A stretch of DNA of 25,805 nt from Thermomicrobiales bacterium (lineage in GTDB: Bacteria; Chloroflexota; Chloroflexia; Thermomicrobiales; UBA6265), in the NCBI GenBank assembly GCA_041390825.1, contig JAWKPF010000047.1:1-25805 (forward strand), read 5' to 3'. Each line of letters opens with the position of its first letter. Position 1 is the first letter of the stretch. Shown here piece after piece: positions 14,855-21,671 of the stretch. The notes under the pieces are model-generated. The model was not told where the DNA came from, ran no database searches, and saw nothing but the letters and a program-made list of their open reading frames with translations. A program made the position numbers and the translations under genes.

Positions 14855-14966
14855 GTTTTGTCAAGTACGGTGGCATGGATGGCTGCAACGATCCATGCAA
14901 AGTCATATCAATCTTACCGGCAAGGGACCGATAACCGTCGCTCCAGCCAAGAATGCTTGACAAAAC
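14855..14966. promoter_or_regulatory. Inverted 11-bp repeat CTTGACAAAAC around the rnj / ugd intergenic region
   Basis: The same 11 bases occur on the minus strand at 14865-14855 and on the plus strand at 14956-14966, each containing a perfect TTGACA -35 box pointing towards the gene on its side. No good -10 lies 17 bases downstream in either case (the plus copy has TAGAAT only eight bases away), so the copies may be operators or part of non-standard promoters. Confidence 0.4.
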
Positions 14967-15027
14967 ATCGTAGAATTCGCGCTGCGGTTGGCGCAGGCAC
15001 GCGCCCGATTCCACTCAAAATCTCAGT

Positions 15028-15032
15028 AAGGA
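15028..15032 (+). promoter_or_regulatory. Ribosome binding site that favours a TTG start for UDP-glucose dehydrogenase
   Basis: AAGGA at 15028-15032 is eight bases from TTG 15041 but overlaps the ATG at 15032, which it could not serve. The TTG start gives MEITIFGTGYVG, the standard N-terminus. Confidence 0.6.
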
Positions 15033-15040
15033 TGCGCACG

Positions 15041-16405
15041 TTGGAGATCACTATTTTCGGTACCGGATATGTTGGTCTGGTGACAGGCACATGCTTCGCG
15101 GAAGCGGGCAATCATGTGATGGGTATCGATATCGACCCGAGCCGGATTGCGAGATTGCGGCAAGGCGAATCGGTCATCTTCGAGCCCGGCCTCACCGAAA
15201 TGCTCCAGCGCAATCTGAAGGCTGGCCGCATCGAGTTCACCACCGACGCGAAAGCGGGAATCGATCACGCCTCGGTCGTCTTCATTTGCGTTGGCACACC
15301 CCCGCTGCCAGACGGCTCGTCCAATCTCTCCGCGGTCGAGGCTGTGGCGCGCACGGTTGGTCGATATATGTCCAGGGAGACCGTTGTCGTCGACAAGTCG
15401 ACGGTTCCGGTCGGAACCGGCGATCGGGTGAATGACATCATCCGCGACGAGCTCCGTATGCGTGAAGTGGACATCCCCTACGCGGTGATCTCGAACCCTG
15501 AGTTCCTGAAGGAAGGCGCTGCCATCGACGACTTCATGCGGCCCGACCGCATCATCGTCGGCAGCAACGATCCCTGGGCCACAGAGCTCATGCGCGAGCT
15601 CTACGCCCCCTTCAATCGCAACCACAACCGCCTGATGGTGATGGATCTGCGATCGGCCGAGTTCACCAAGTACGCCGCCAATGCTCTGCTCGCTACCAAG
15701 ATCTCGTTCATGAATGAGATGGCGAACATCGCCGAGCGCATCGGTGTCAACATCGAGAACGTGCGCGTCGGTATTGGTTCCGATCCACGCATCGGCTATT
15801 CGTTCATCTATCCCGGTTGCGGATACGGCGGTTCCTGCTTCCCCAAGGACGTGTCGTCCCTCGAAAAAGTCGCCGAATCGGTCGGCTACGACGCGCAGCT
15901 CGTGCGTGCTGTCAATCGGGTCAATGACCGGCAAAAGGACATGCTCTTCGAGAAGATCTACGCCCACTTCGGCGGCGACCTGCGCGGCAAAACCATCGCG
16001 CTGTGGGGTCTGGCGTTCAAGCCGAACACCGACGACATGCGCGAGGCGCCCAGCATCAATCTCATGACCGCGCTGTGGGACGCTGGTGCGAAGGTTCGAG
16101 CATACGACCCGGTTGCAATGAAAGAAGCCGCCCATCTCTTCGAATCGGCAGTGAATGAAGGCGACCTCATCCTGGCCGACGACGCGGAGTCCGCCCTTTC
16201 CGGCGCCGATGCGCTGGCGGTCTGCACCGAATGGCGCGCGTTCAAGATGCCCGACTTCGATCTGCTCCGCTCCGAGCTCAGGACCCCCGTCATCTTCGAC
16301 GGCCGCAACATGCTGGATCCGATCCGGGTCGAGCGCGAGGGGCTCATCTACTACGGCATCGGCATCGGCGTGAACCAGCACACACGCCAGCTAGCAAATG
16401 CATAG
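15041..16405 (+). CDS. ugd: UDP-glucose 6-dehydrogenase
   Basis: NAD-dependent four-electron oxidation of UDP-glucose to UDP-glucuronate, a precursor of surface polysaccharides. The 454-residue protein has the dinucleotide fold ITIFGTGYVGLVTG at its start, FICVGTPP, VVDKSTVPVGTGD, SNPEFLKEGAA, the catalytic Lys stretch YAANALLATKISFMNE, and the catalytic Cys in YPGCGYGGSCFPKD, then the C-terminal UDP-binding domain (LWGLAFKPNTDDMREAPS). The start is put at TTG 15041 for its ribosome site; ATG 15032 three codons earlier is the alternative. No glycosyltransferase or epimerase neighbour is present, so the pathway served is not shown. The 160 bp after the stop hold no gene that can be supported. 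Confidence 0.95.
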   Translation: MEITIFGTGYVGLVTGTCFAEAGNHVMGIDIDPSRIARLRQGESVIFEPGLTEMLQRNLKAGRIEFTTDAKAGIDHASVVFICVGTPPLPDGSSNLSAVEAVARTVGRYMSRETVVVDKSTVPVGTGDRVNDIIRDELRMREVDIPYAVISNPEFLKEGAAIDDFMRPDRIIVGSNDPWATELMRELYAPFNRNHNRLMVMDLRSAEFTKYAANALLATKISFMNEMANIAERIGVNIENVRVGIGSDPRIGYSFIYPGCGYGGSCFPKDVSSLEKVAESVGYDAQLVRAVNRVNDRQKDMLFEKIYAHFGGDLRGKTIALWGLAFKPNTDDMREAPSINLMTALWDAGAKVRAYDPVAMKEAAHLFESAVNEGDLILADDAESALSGADALAVCTEWRAFKMPDFDLLRSELRTPVIFDGRNMLDPIRVEREGLIYYGIGIGVNQHTRQLANA

Positions 16406-16565
16406 GCAATAGGGCGAGTCCAGTTCGCCATTGATGCGGGCGATCAATGACGTTCGAGTCACACGAGCGTTCCATTTGCGGCAAGCGTCTGCGATCCAAG
16501 CCAGCGCTTGGCGCCGCGCTTCCAGCTCGATGCCGGTACCTTCCCGCCAACCATGGCGCTGGCGT

Positions 16566-17336
16566 CTATCGCCGCCAGAACCCGCCTTCTGAGTTCATCA
16601 CCTGACCGGTGATCCACCCAGCTTCCGGGCTGCACAAGAACGCCACTAATCGGGCTGCGTCCTCGGGCAGCCCGATCCGGCCCAGCGGGAACTGCGGCAA
16701 CAGGATGTCCCTGAGTTCATCGCTCATCCAGCCGGTATCCGTCGGCCCCGGGTTGACTGCGTTGATCGTGATGCCGCGCATCCCCAGTGTGGGCGCCGCA
16801 GATGTGGTGAACGCCTCGACAGCCCCCTTGCTGGCCGCGTATGCGAGCTCTCCCGGCATCGGTCCCAGCCCCTGCCCAGAGGTCATGTTGACCACCCGGC
16901 CGCCAGAATCCCCACTCCACTGGCGCACGAAGGCCTGGGTCAACAACGCCATGCCACGCACATTGACCGCGTAGTGATCGTCGAGCTGTTTGGCAGTGAG
17001 TTCGTCGATGTCGCCATTCGTCGAAAACGCCGCATTGTTGACCAGGATCGACACCCCTCCAGTCCGCGCCAGCACCGTCTCCATCAGCGGTTCAATTTCG
17101 CCAGGATCGGAGAGATCGACCTCCATTCCGAATGCCTCGACCCCAGGCCCCTCGAGCTCAGCGGCAAACGATTCGTGCCAGGTGCGATGTTCCCCACCGT
17201 GGACCGCTGAGTCGTACTTCGTCCAGCCGGTGAAGCAGATCGAAATGCCGTCCGCTGCCAGCGCGCGGCAGATTGCGGCGCCGATGCCAACTCGTCGTCC
17301 CACCCCGGTCACCAGGGCCCATCGTCTTGCGCTCAA
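16566..17336 (-). CDS. Short-chain dehydrogenase/reductase (classical SDR)
   Basis: NAD(P)-dependent oxidoreductase of 256 residues. The dinucleotide loop is TGVGRRVGIG (residues 10-19), a variant of TGxxxGIG; NNA is at 100-102, and the catalytic set is Asn125, Ser153, Tyr166 and Lys170 (YAASK). After the catalytic helix come NPGPTDTGW and GLPEDAARLVAFLCSPEAGWITGQ, as in 3-oxoacyl-ACP reductase-like SDRs. An unusual insert rich in Trp/His (TKYDSAVHGGEHRTWHESF, about 39-57) follows the second strand and resembles members annotated near 3-oxoacyl reductases. The start is TTG 17336 with GGAG six bases upstream. The substrate is unknown; the gene stands alone, divergent from the aminotransferase. 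Confidence 0.9.
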   Translation of the reverse strand: MSARRWALVTGVGRRVGIGAAICRALAADGISICFTGWTKYDSAVHGGEHRTWHESFAAELEGPGVEAFGMEVDLSDPGEIEPLMETVLARTGGVSILVNNAAFSTNGDIDELTAKQLDDHYAVNVRGMALLTQAFVRQWSGDSGGRVVNMTSGQGLGPMPGELAYAASKGAVEAFTTSAAPTLGMRGITINAVNPGPTDTGWMSDELRDILLPQFPLGRIGLPEDAARLVAFLCSPEAGWITGQVMNSEGGFWRR

Positions 17337-17455
17337 TCACGTCTCCGTTCCGGGAAACCGCTATCGGCTCCCTTGTATACTGCGCCCGAAGGCCAGACCA
17401 ATAGGGGTCCACCTGTGTTCGTCATCGCGTCTGTAGTTGCTTCGCGAGGTTTGGG

Positions 17456-18694
17456 TTGCCCGTGTCAGCCAATTCGTTGAAAGAGCTCTTCCTGCTCGAC
17501 CCCGAGGTCACCTTTCTCAATCACGGTTCGTTCGGCGCCTGTCCCATTCCTGTTTTCGAATCCTACCAACGCTGGCAACGTGAGCTGGAGCGGCAACCGG
17601 TTGAGTTTCTCGGCCGCCGTATCGAAGGGCTGCTTGCGAACGTCCGCGAAGAAGTCGGAGCCTATCTCAACTGCCCCGCGGATTCAGTTGTCAACATCAT
17701 GAATTCGACCTGGGGCGTGAACCTCATCATCCGCTCCCTGGAACTCGAAGAAGGCGACGAGGTGCTCACCACCAACCACGAGTACGGCGCCTGCACCATG
17801 GCCTGGGAATGGCTGCTGAATAAGATGGGCGCCCGCCTGGTGCGGCATGAAATCCCGCTCCCGGTCACCTCGCACGATGAGATCGTCGAATCGATGTGGG
17901 GCCAGGTCACCGAACGCACCAAGGCCATTTTCCTCAGCCACATCACCTCGTCCACCGCCCTGACCCTTCCTGTCGAACAGCTCTGCCAGCGCGCGCGCGA
18001 GGCCGGCATCCTCATCATCGTCGACGGCTCGCATGCGCCTGGCCAAATCCCGCTCGACATGACCGCGCTCGGCGTCGATGTCTACACCGGCAATTTCCAC
18101 AAGTGGCTGTGCACGCCCAAGGGCTCCGCGTTCCTCTATGTGCGCCCGGAAGAACAGGGTTGGGTAGAGTCACTCATCATCAGTTGGGGCTGGGGACGAC
18201 GTGGCGTGCTCGAACCCTCGACCTTTATCCAGCGCAATGACTGGCAGGGCACCCGCGATCCGTCGGCCTTTCTCGCCGTTCCAGACGCCATCAAGTTTCA
18301 GGCGGAACATGACTGGCCCTCGGTTCGCGCTCGTTGCCACGAGCTCGCCCGCGAGACGCGCCAGCGCATTGCCGACTACAGCGGACTCGACCCGATCCAC
18401 CCTGACTCGCCGGAGTGGTACACCCAGCTCGTCGCCTGTCCGCTGCGGACCAGCGACCCTATCGAGCTCAAACGCCGCATGTACGACGAGTATCGTGTCG
18501 AAGCGCCCATCGGAACCTGGGGCGGTCTGAACATGGTGCGGGTTTCCTATCAGGGCTACAACGACCACGACGATCTCGAGCGCCTGATGACCGCCGTAGA
18601 AGCGCTAACCGAGCGCGGACCGCGCCGCAGCTTCAGCGTTGATCGCGCAATCGGGGATCGACGACCTGTTCCATCGCCAGCGCCAGCAACGTGA
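17456..18694 (+). CDS. Class V aminotransferase, isopenicillin-N epimerase-like
   Basis: PLP-dependent fold-type I enzyme, 412 residues. FLNHGSFGACP (20-30) is the opening shared with CefD-like and cysteine-desulfurase relatives; NSTWGVNLIIRSL binds the PLP phosphate; VDGSHAPGQIPLD holds Asp190 and His193 which contact PLP; NFHKWLCTPKGSAFLYV has the Schiff-base Lys216. The WQGTRDPSAFLAVPDAI block is characteristic of the isopenicillin-N-epimerase-like group, whose real substrates are mostly unknown. The start is TTG 17456, six bases after GAGG; GTG 17462 is an alternative. The last 20 codons (RRSFSVDRAIGDRRPVPS) overlap the opposite permease gene and look like an accidental extension. Confidence 0.9.
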   Translation: MPVSANSLKELFLLDPEVTFLNHGSFGACPIPVFESYQRWQRELERQPVEFLGRRIEGLLANVREEVGAYLNCPADSVVNIMNSTWGVNLIIRSLELEEGDEVLTTNHEYGACTMAWEWLLNKMGARLVRHEIPLPVTSHDEIVESMWGQVTERTKAIFLSHITSSTALTLPVEQLCQRAREAGILIIVDGSHAPGQIPLDMTALGVDVYTGNFHKWLCTPKGSAFLYVRPEEQGWVESLIISWGWGRRGVLEPSTFIQRNDWQGTRDPSAFLAVPDAIKFQAEHDWPSVRARCHELARETRQRIADYSGLDPIHPDSPEWYTQLVACPLRTSDPIELKRRMYDEYRVEAPIGTWGGLNMVRVSYQGYNDHDDLERLMTAVEALTERGPRRSFSVDRAIGDRRPVPSPAPAT

Positions 18695-20129
18695 AGGCCA
18701 ATGCCGTCACGATGATCAGCACACCAGGGGGGATCACCCACCACCAGTAACCGACATAGAGCGCCCCGGTGCGGAATCCCGATTCCAGCATCTGCCCCCA
18801 TGTCGGGATCGACGGGTCACCCAACCCCAGGAAACTCAACGACGCTTCGGCCAAAATGGCGGCCGGCGCCGCAAAGATCATCTGCGCCACGATGAACGGC
18901 GCCACCTGCGGAAACACATGCCGGGTCATGATGCGCCGGCGCGATGCCCCCATTGCCTTGGCCGCATCGACGATGTTCCCAGTCCGCAACGAAAGCACCA
19001 TCGATCGCACGAGAATCGTCAACCCGGGCCAGCTGAACGCGACCAGCACCAGCAGGATCACCGACAGATTCGGCCCGATGATGAACACCAGGAAGATCAG
19101 CAACGGCAGGAGCGGCACATTCGACACAATGTCGGCCGCCCGTTGAATCACCGAGTCCGTCGCGCCGCCCGAGTAGCCGGAAATGATGCCCAGGCTCGCC
19201 CCAAGAAAGGTGGACAGGATCGAAGTCACGATCGCGATCAGCAACGCAACCGGGAACCCGTACAGCAGCCCTTCCCAGAGATTCCGTCCCAGCGAATCGG
19301 TCCCCATCCAGCCATAGACATTGCCGCCGTAGACATTCTCGATCGACTGCACCGAATCGTCGGCATCCGCGGCCAGCATTTGCACCCTGAGCGTGTAGGC
19401 GCCGGTCAATGCCTCGAACCCGCTCTGCGTTGGAACGGCAAAGAGCGCCTGGTTGAGATCGCCGGTATCGACCGAGGTGGAGCCCGAGTCTGGATACTCT
19501 TGCGCGAACCACTCCTGAATCGACTGCTGCGCGGTGTCCGACTGTGTCAGCAACATCCGCTCCGGGGTCTCGAAATAGCGTCGATACGGCGCCGTTTCAC
19601 CTGGGCGTGGAGCCGGAACCGCCAGATTCGCCAGCCGAATCTCCCCACCGTCTGGCCGCAGCAACGTGACGACAATCACTGGCGCCCGGCCACTGAAGGT
19701 CACTCCCGCAATCGTGGTGGAAAGAAACGTCGGGAAGGCGCTTCCGCTCTGGTCGATGGACCAGTCGTAGTCGTACACCGTCGCCGGACCGCGCTCCTCG
19801 GAGTTGGCTGGTTCGGTCAATGTCACTGACTGGTTGACGACCGCGTTGTCGTCCCAGAGCGCCGTCCACTTGGGCGCGACCGCTTTCGGATTGTCAGCCC
19901 ACGCCTTTGGCGAGCTCCAGACGCTGGATCCGAAATCGCTCGGATAGGTCAGCAGCACATACGCCGAGATCGCCAGCATTACCGCGAACATCAGCAATCC
20001 GACCCGCCCGGACCAGCTCCCAATGAGGATTCGCCACGCCCCGCGAACCGAGAACGTCGCAACATCCCGCACCGGCGCCTCGACTTCGTCGACCGGCACC
20101 GCCTGATCCAGCGCGGTCCCTAGCTCCAT
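18633..20129 (-). CDS. ABC transporter permease (DppC-like) with a large extracytoplasmic insertion
   Basis: Inner-membrane permease of 498 residues, about 200 longer than ordinary DppC. The first membrane helix is at about 43-61. Residues 62-285 form a soluble region (YPSDFGSSVWSSPKAWADNP onward) outside the membrane. Then follow GWMGTDSLGRNLWEGLLYG, the standard five-helix core and an EAA loop (AAKAMGASRRRIMTRHVFPQ). This layout is common in archaeal peptide/sugar transporters and in some Chloroflexota. The start is taken at ATG 20129 (MELGTALDQA); the longer frame upstream reads through repeats. No strong ribosome site is seen, so translation may depend on a frame that bridges from the upstream permease gene. 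Its 3' end overlaps the aminotransferase gene by 62 bp. Confidence 0.88.
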   Translation of the reverse strand: MELGTALDQAVPVDEVEAPVRDVATFSVRGAWRILIGSWSGRVGLLMFAVMLAISAYVLLTYPSDFGSSVWSSPKAWADNPKAVAPKWTALWDDNAVVNQSVTLTEPANSEERGPATVYDYDWSIDQSGSAFPTFLSTTIAGVTFSGRAPVIVVTLLRPDGGEIRLANLAVPAPRPGETAPYRRYFETPERMLLTQSDTAQQSIQEWFAQEYPDSGSTSVDTGDLNQALFAVPTQSGFEALTGAYTLRVQMLAADADDSVQSIENVYGGNVYGWMGTDSLGRNLWEGLLYGFPVALLIAIVTSILSTFLGASLGIISGYSGGATDSVIQRAADIVSNVPLLPLLIFLVFIIGPNLSVILLVLVAFSWPGLTILVRSMVLSLRTGNIVDAAKAMGASRRRIMTRHVFPQVAPFIVAQMIFAAPAAILAEASLSFLGLGDPSIPTWGQMLESGFRTGALYVGYWWWVIPPGVLIIVTALAFTLLALAMEQVVDPRLRDQR

Positions 20130-20220
20130 GGCGTTACCGTCGTTCCGACCGAAGTGGAGGAACCGCTCGTTCCCCGCATACAACCTCTTGGCGCTCGCAA
20201 CGGTGGCCGAGCTCCGTGGG

Positions 20221-20440
20221 AACAAGAGATCCCTCGGCAAGCTCGGGATGACGGGCTCTCGTCATCCCGACCGAAGCACGCGCCTTTCCCGTCATCCCGA
20301 CCGGAGTACGCGCCTTCCCTGTCATCCCGACCGGAGCGAAGCGCAGTGGAGGGATCTCTCATCACCCCGCGCACACGCCGCCGATCCTGAGACCGGGTGG
20401 CCACCCAACAAGAGATCCCTCGGCAAGCTCGTGATGGCGG
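20221..20440. repeat. Composite intergenic repeat: 34-bp direct repeat and inverted arms
   Basis: A 34-bp sequence beginning AACAAGAGATCCCTCGGC occurs at 20221-20254 and 20407-20440 with two mismatches. AGAGATCCCTC with CGGGATGAC (20225-20251) is also inverted relative to GTCATCCCG and GAGGGATCTCT (20321-20359). Together with the tandem units in between this fills most of the 325-bp gap between the permease genes and resembles a REP-like mobile palindromic element. Confidence 0.8.
20261..20350. repeat. 30-bp tandem repeat, three units
   Basis: Units start at 20261, 20291 and 20321, each beginning GTCATCCCGACCG; the first two continue into ACGCGCCTT, the third diverges after 16 bases. The 30-bp period preserves reading frames. 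Confidence 0.85.
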
Positions 20441-20454
20441 CACGAACGTGTCCA

Positions 20455-21504
20455 TCAGTACCGCACCCGGGGATCGAGCACCACATACAAGATGTCGAGC
20501 AGGAACCGCGCCAGCAGATAGATCAACGTGAAGAGGAAAGTCAGCGCCACGATCACGCCTTCGTCCGGTGTGCCGACGATGGCGTCGTAGTAGAGCCGCC
20601 CCATTCCGCGCCAATTGAAGACCGTCTCGGTCAGAATCGACCCGCCCAATGAACCAGCCAATCCCAGCACCAGGCCGGTCACGATCGGAGCAGCTGCAAC
20701 CCGGAGAATGTGTCGCCGGTTGATATGCCCTTCGGACAGCCCCTTGGCCCGTGCGAGCTGCACATGGTCTTCCATCGCGGTGGTAACGGTCATGGTGCGC
20801 ACTGAATAGATGTACGGCCCCACGCTCACCAGCACCAGCGTCATCACCGGCAGGATCGCGTGCTTCGCCAGATCGAGCCAGCGGTCCAGTCGATCTTCGG
20901 GCGGCGGAACACCATACATCCCTCCGGCCGGGAGCCAGTCCAACCGAAAGGCAAAGACCAGGATGAAGAGAATTCCCAGCCACCAGGCCGGCACCGCGAA
21001 CGACACCGCCGCGAAATAGGCCACGCTCCGGTCGAGCTTGCTCCCGACCCGGGTCGCCATGCGCACACCGACCAGCAGACCGATCGTGGCCGTGATCACC
21101 GACGCTGTCGTCAGGAGCAGCATCGTGTACGGCAGTCGCTCCTTGACGATATCGGAGATCTTCGAGCTCCCCTCCGCAGTTCGCAACGAGCGCGCATCGC
21201 CCAGATCGAGTGTCAGCACACTCCAGATCTGGGACGGCATGCGCCGCCACCACGATTCATCGAGACCGTAGAACTCTTCCAGCTCCGCCTTACGGGCGGC
21301 AACCGCCGCTTCCAGCTCAGCGGGATCCTTGATGGTTTGCGCTTGCGCCTGTCGGAACCCGCGCAGTTCCTCGTTCACCTGCGCGGAAAGCAAACGGTCC
21401 GAATACCCGGTTGCTCCCAGTGACACGACCAGCAGCACCAGCACCGCGACCAGCACTCCAAAGAGCGTGAGAGCGCGCATTCCCAGGGTCTTCGCAACGT
21501 TCAC
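20455..21504 (-). CDS. ABC transporter permease (DppB-like) with an insertion after the first membrane helix
   Basis: Inner-membrane permease of 349 residues. Membrane helix 1 lies at about 10-32. It is followed by a charged, helical extracytoplasmic stretch (residues 35-90, with QVNEELRGFRQAQAQ and AAVAARKAELEEFYGL) and WSVLTLDLGDARSL, features of archaeal-type DppB proteins. The standard core then includes the DppB motif SFAVPAWWLGILFILVFA, the EAA loop (HVQLARAKGLSEGHINRRH) and the ending LDPRVRY. The start is GTG 21504; ATG 21480 (MRALTLFGVL) is equally possible, since neither has a clear ribosome site. The stop overlaps an ATG (TGATG at 20457-20453). It pairs with the downstream permease and the upstream binding protein. 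Confidence 0.9.
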   Translation of the reverse strand: MNVAKTLGMRALTLFGVLVAVLVLLVVSLGATGYSDRLLSAQVNEELRGFRQAQAQTIKDPAELEAAVAARKAELEEFYGLDESWWRRMPSQIWSVLTLDLGDARSLRTAEGSSKISDIVKERLPYTMLLLTTASVITATIGLLVGVRMATRVGSKLDRSVAYFAAVSFAVPAWWLGILFILVFAFRLDWLPAGGMYGVPPPEDRLDRWLDLAKHAILPVMTLVLVSVGPYIYSVRTMTVTTAMEDHVQLARAKGLSEGHINRRHILRVAAAPIVTGLVLGLAGSLGGSILTETVFNWRGMGRLYYDAIVGTPDEGVIVALTFLFTLIYLLARFLLDILYVVLDPRVRY

Positions 21505-21624
21505 GTCACGTCCGGTCGAGCGCTCCTCTCCCCGAAGGGAGAGGCGCCAGGGGAACGGCCATCCGGCCGCCCAGCATCCAACATGTACCCGTCAGGCCGA
21601 TCATCTGCACGCGAACTCCGGTCA

Positions 21625-21659
21625 CTGGACCCTGGCCCCTGAACTCTGGACTCTGGACA
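21625..21659. repeat. Heptamer repeat array, CTGGACC type, five units
   Basis: CTGGACC, CTGGCCC, CTGAACT, CTGGACT and CTGGACA follow each other in the 167-bp gap between the binding-protein stop (21672) and the permease start (21504). The unit is that of the array at 4434-4461. Confidence 0.75.
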
Positions 21660-21671
21660 GTTAACCTCGCC

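Larger units (their letters stand above)
20120..20455 (-). other. Repeat-derived 111-codon frame bridging the two permease genes
   Basis: ATG 20455-20453 overlaps the TGA of the upstream permease (TGATG), and the frame runs without a stop through the repeat cluster to TAG 20122-20120, ten bases inside the downstream permease gene. Its product is MDTFVPPSRACRGISC followed by repeat-coded RSGRDD-like units, so it is unlikely to be a functional protein. It may keep ribosomes moving from one permease gene to the next. Confidence 0.35.

Noticed and set aside
15023..16381. 452-codon frame antisense to UDP-glucose dehydrogenase
   Set aside because: It mirrors the codon pattern of a very well conserved gene on the other strand and shows no protein family features.
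16391..16560. Protein-like minus frame (ALAWIADACRKWNARV region) in the gap between ugd and the SDR gene
   Set aside because: No ATG, GTG or TTG start at its head and it overlaps the ugd 3' end; at most a remnant. The hairpin at 16429-16449 lacks a T-run, so no terminator is called.
20261..20350. CRISPR-like array with a 30-bp period
   Set aside because: The units are directly adjacent with no spacers, there are only three, and no cas gene is near.
20120..21253. 377-codon minus frame across the dppB-like gene and the repeats
   Set aside because: Upstream of 20455 it is an out-of-frame shadow of the permease; only the part after the TGATG junction is discussed as a bridging frame.
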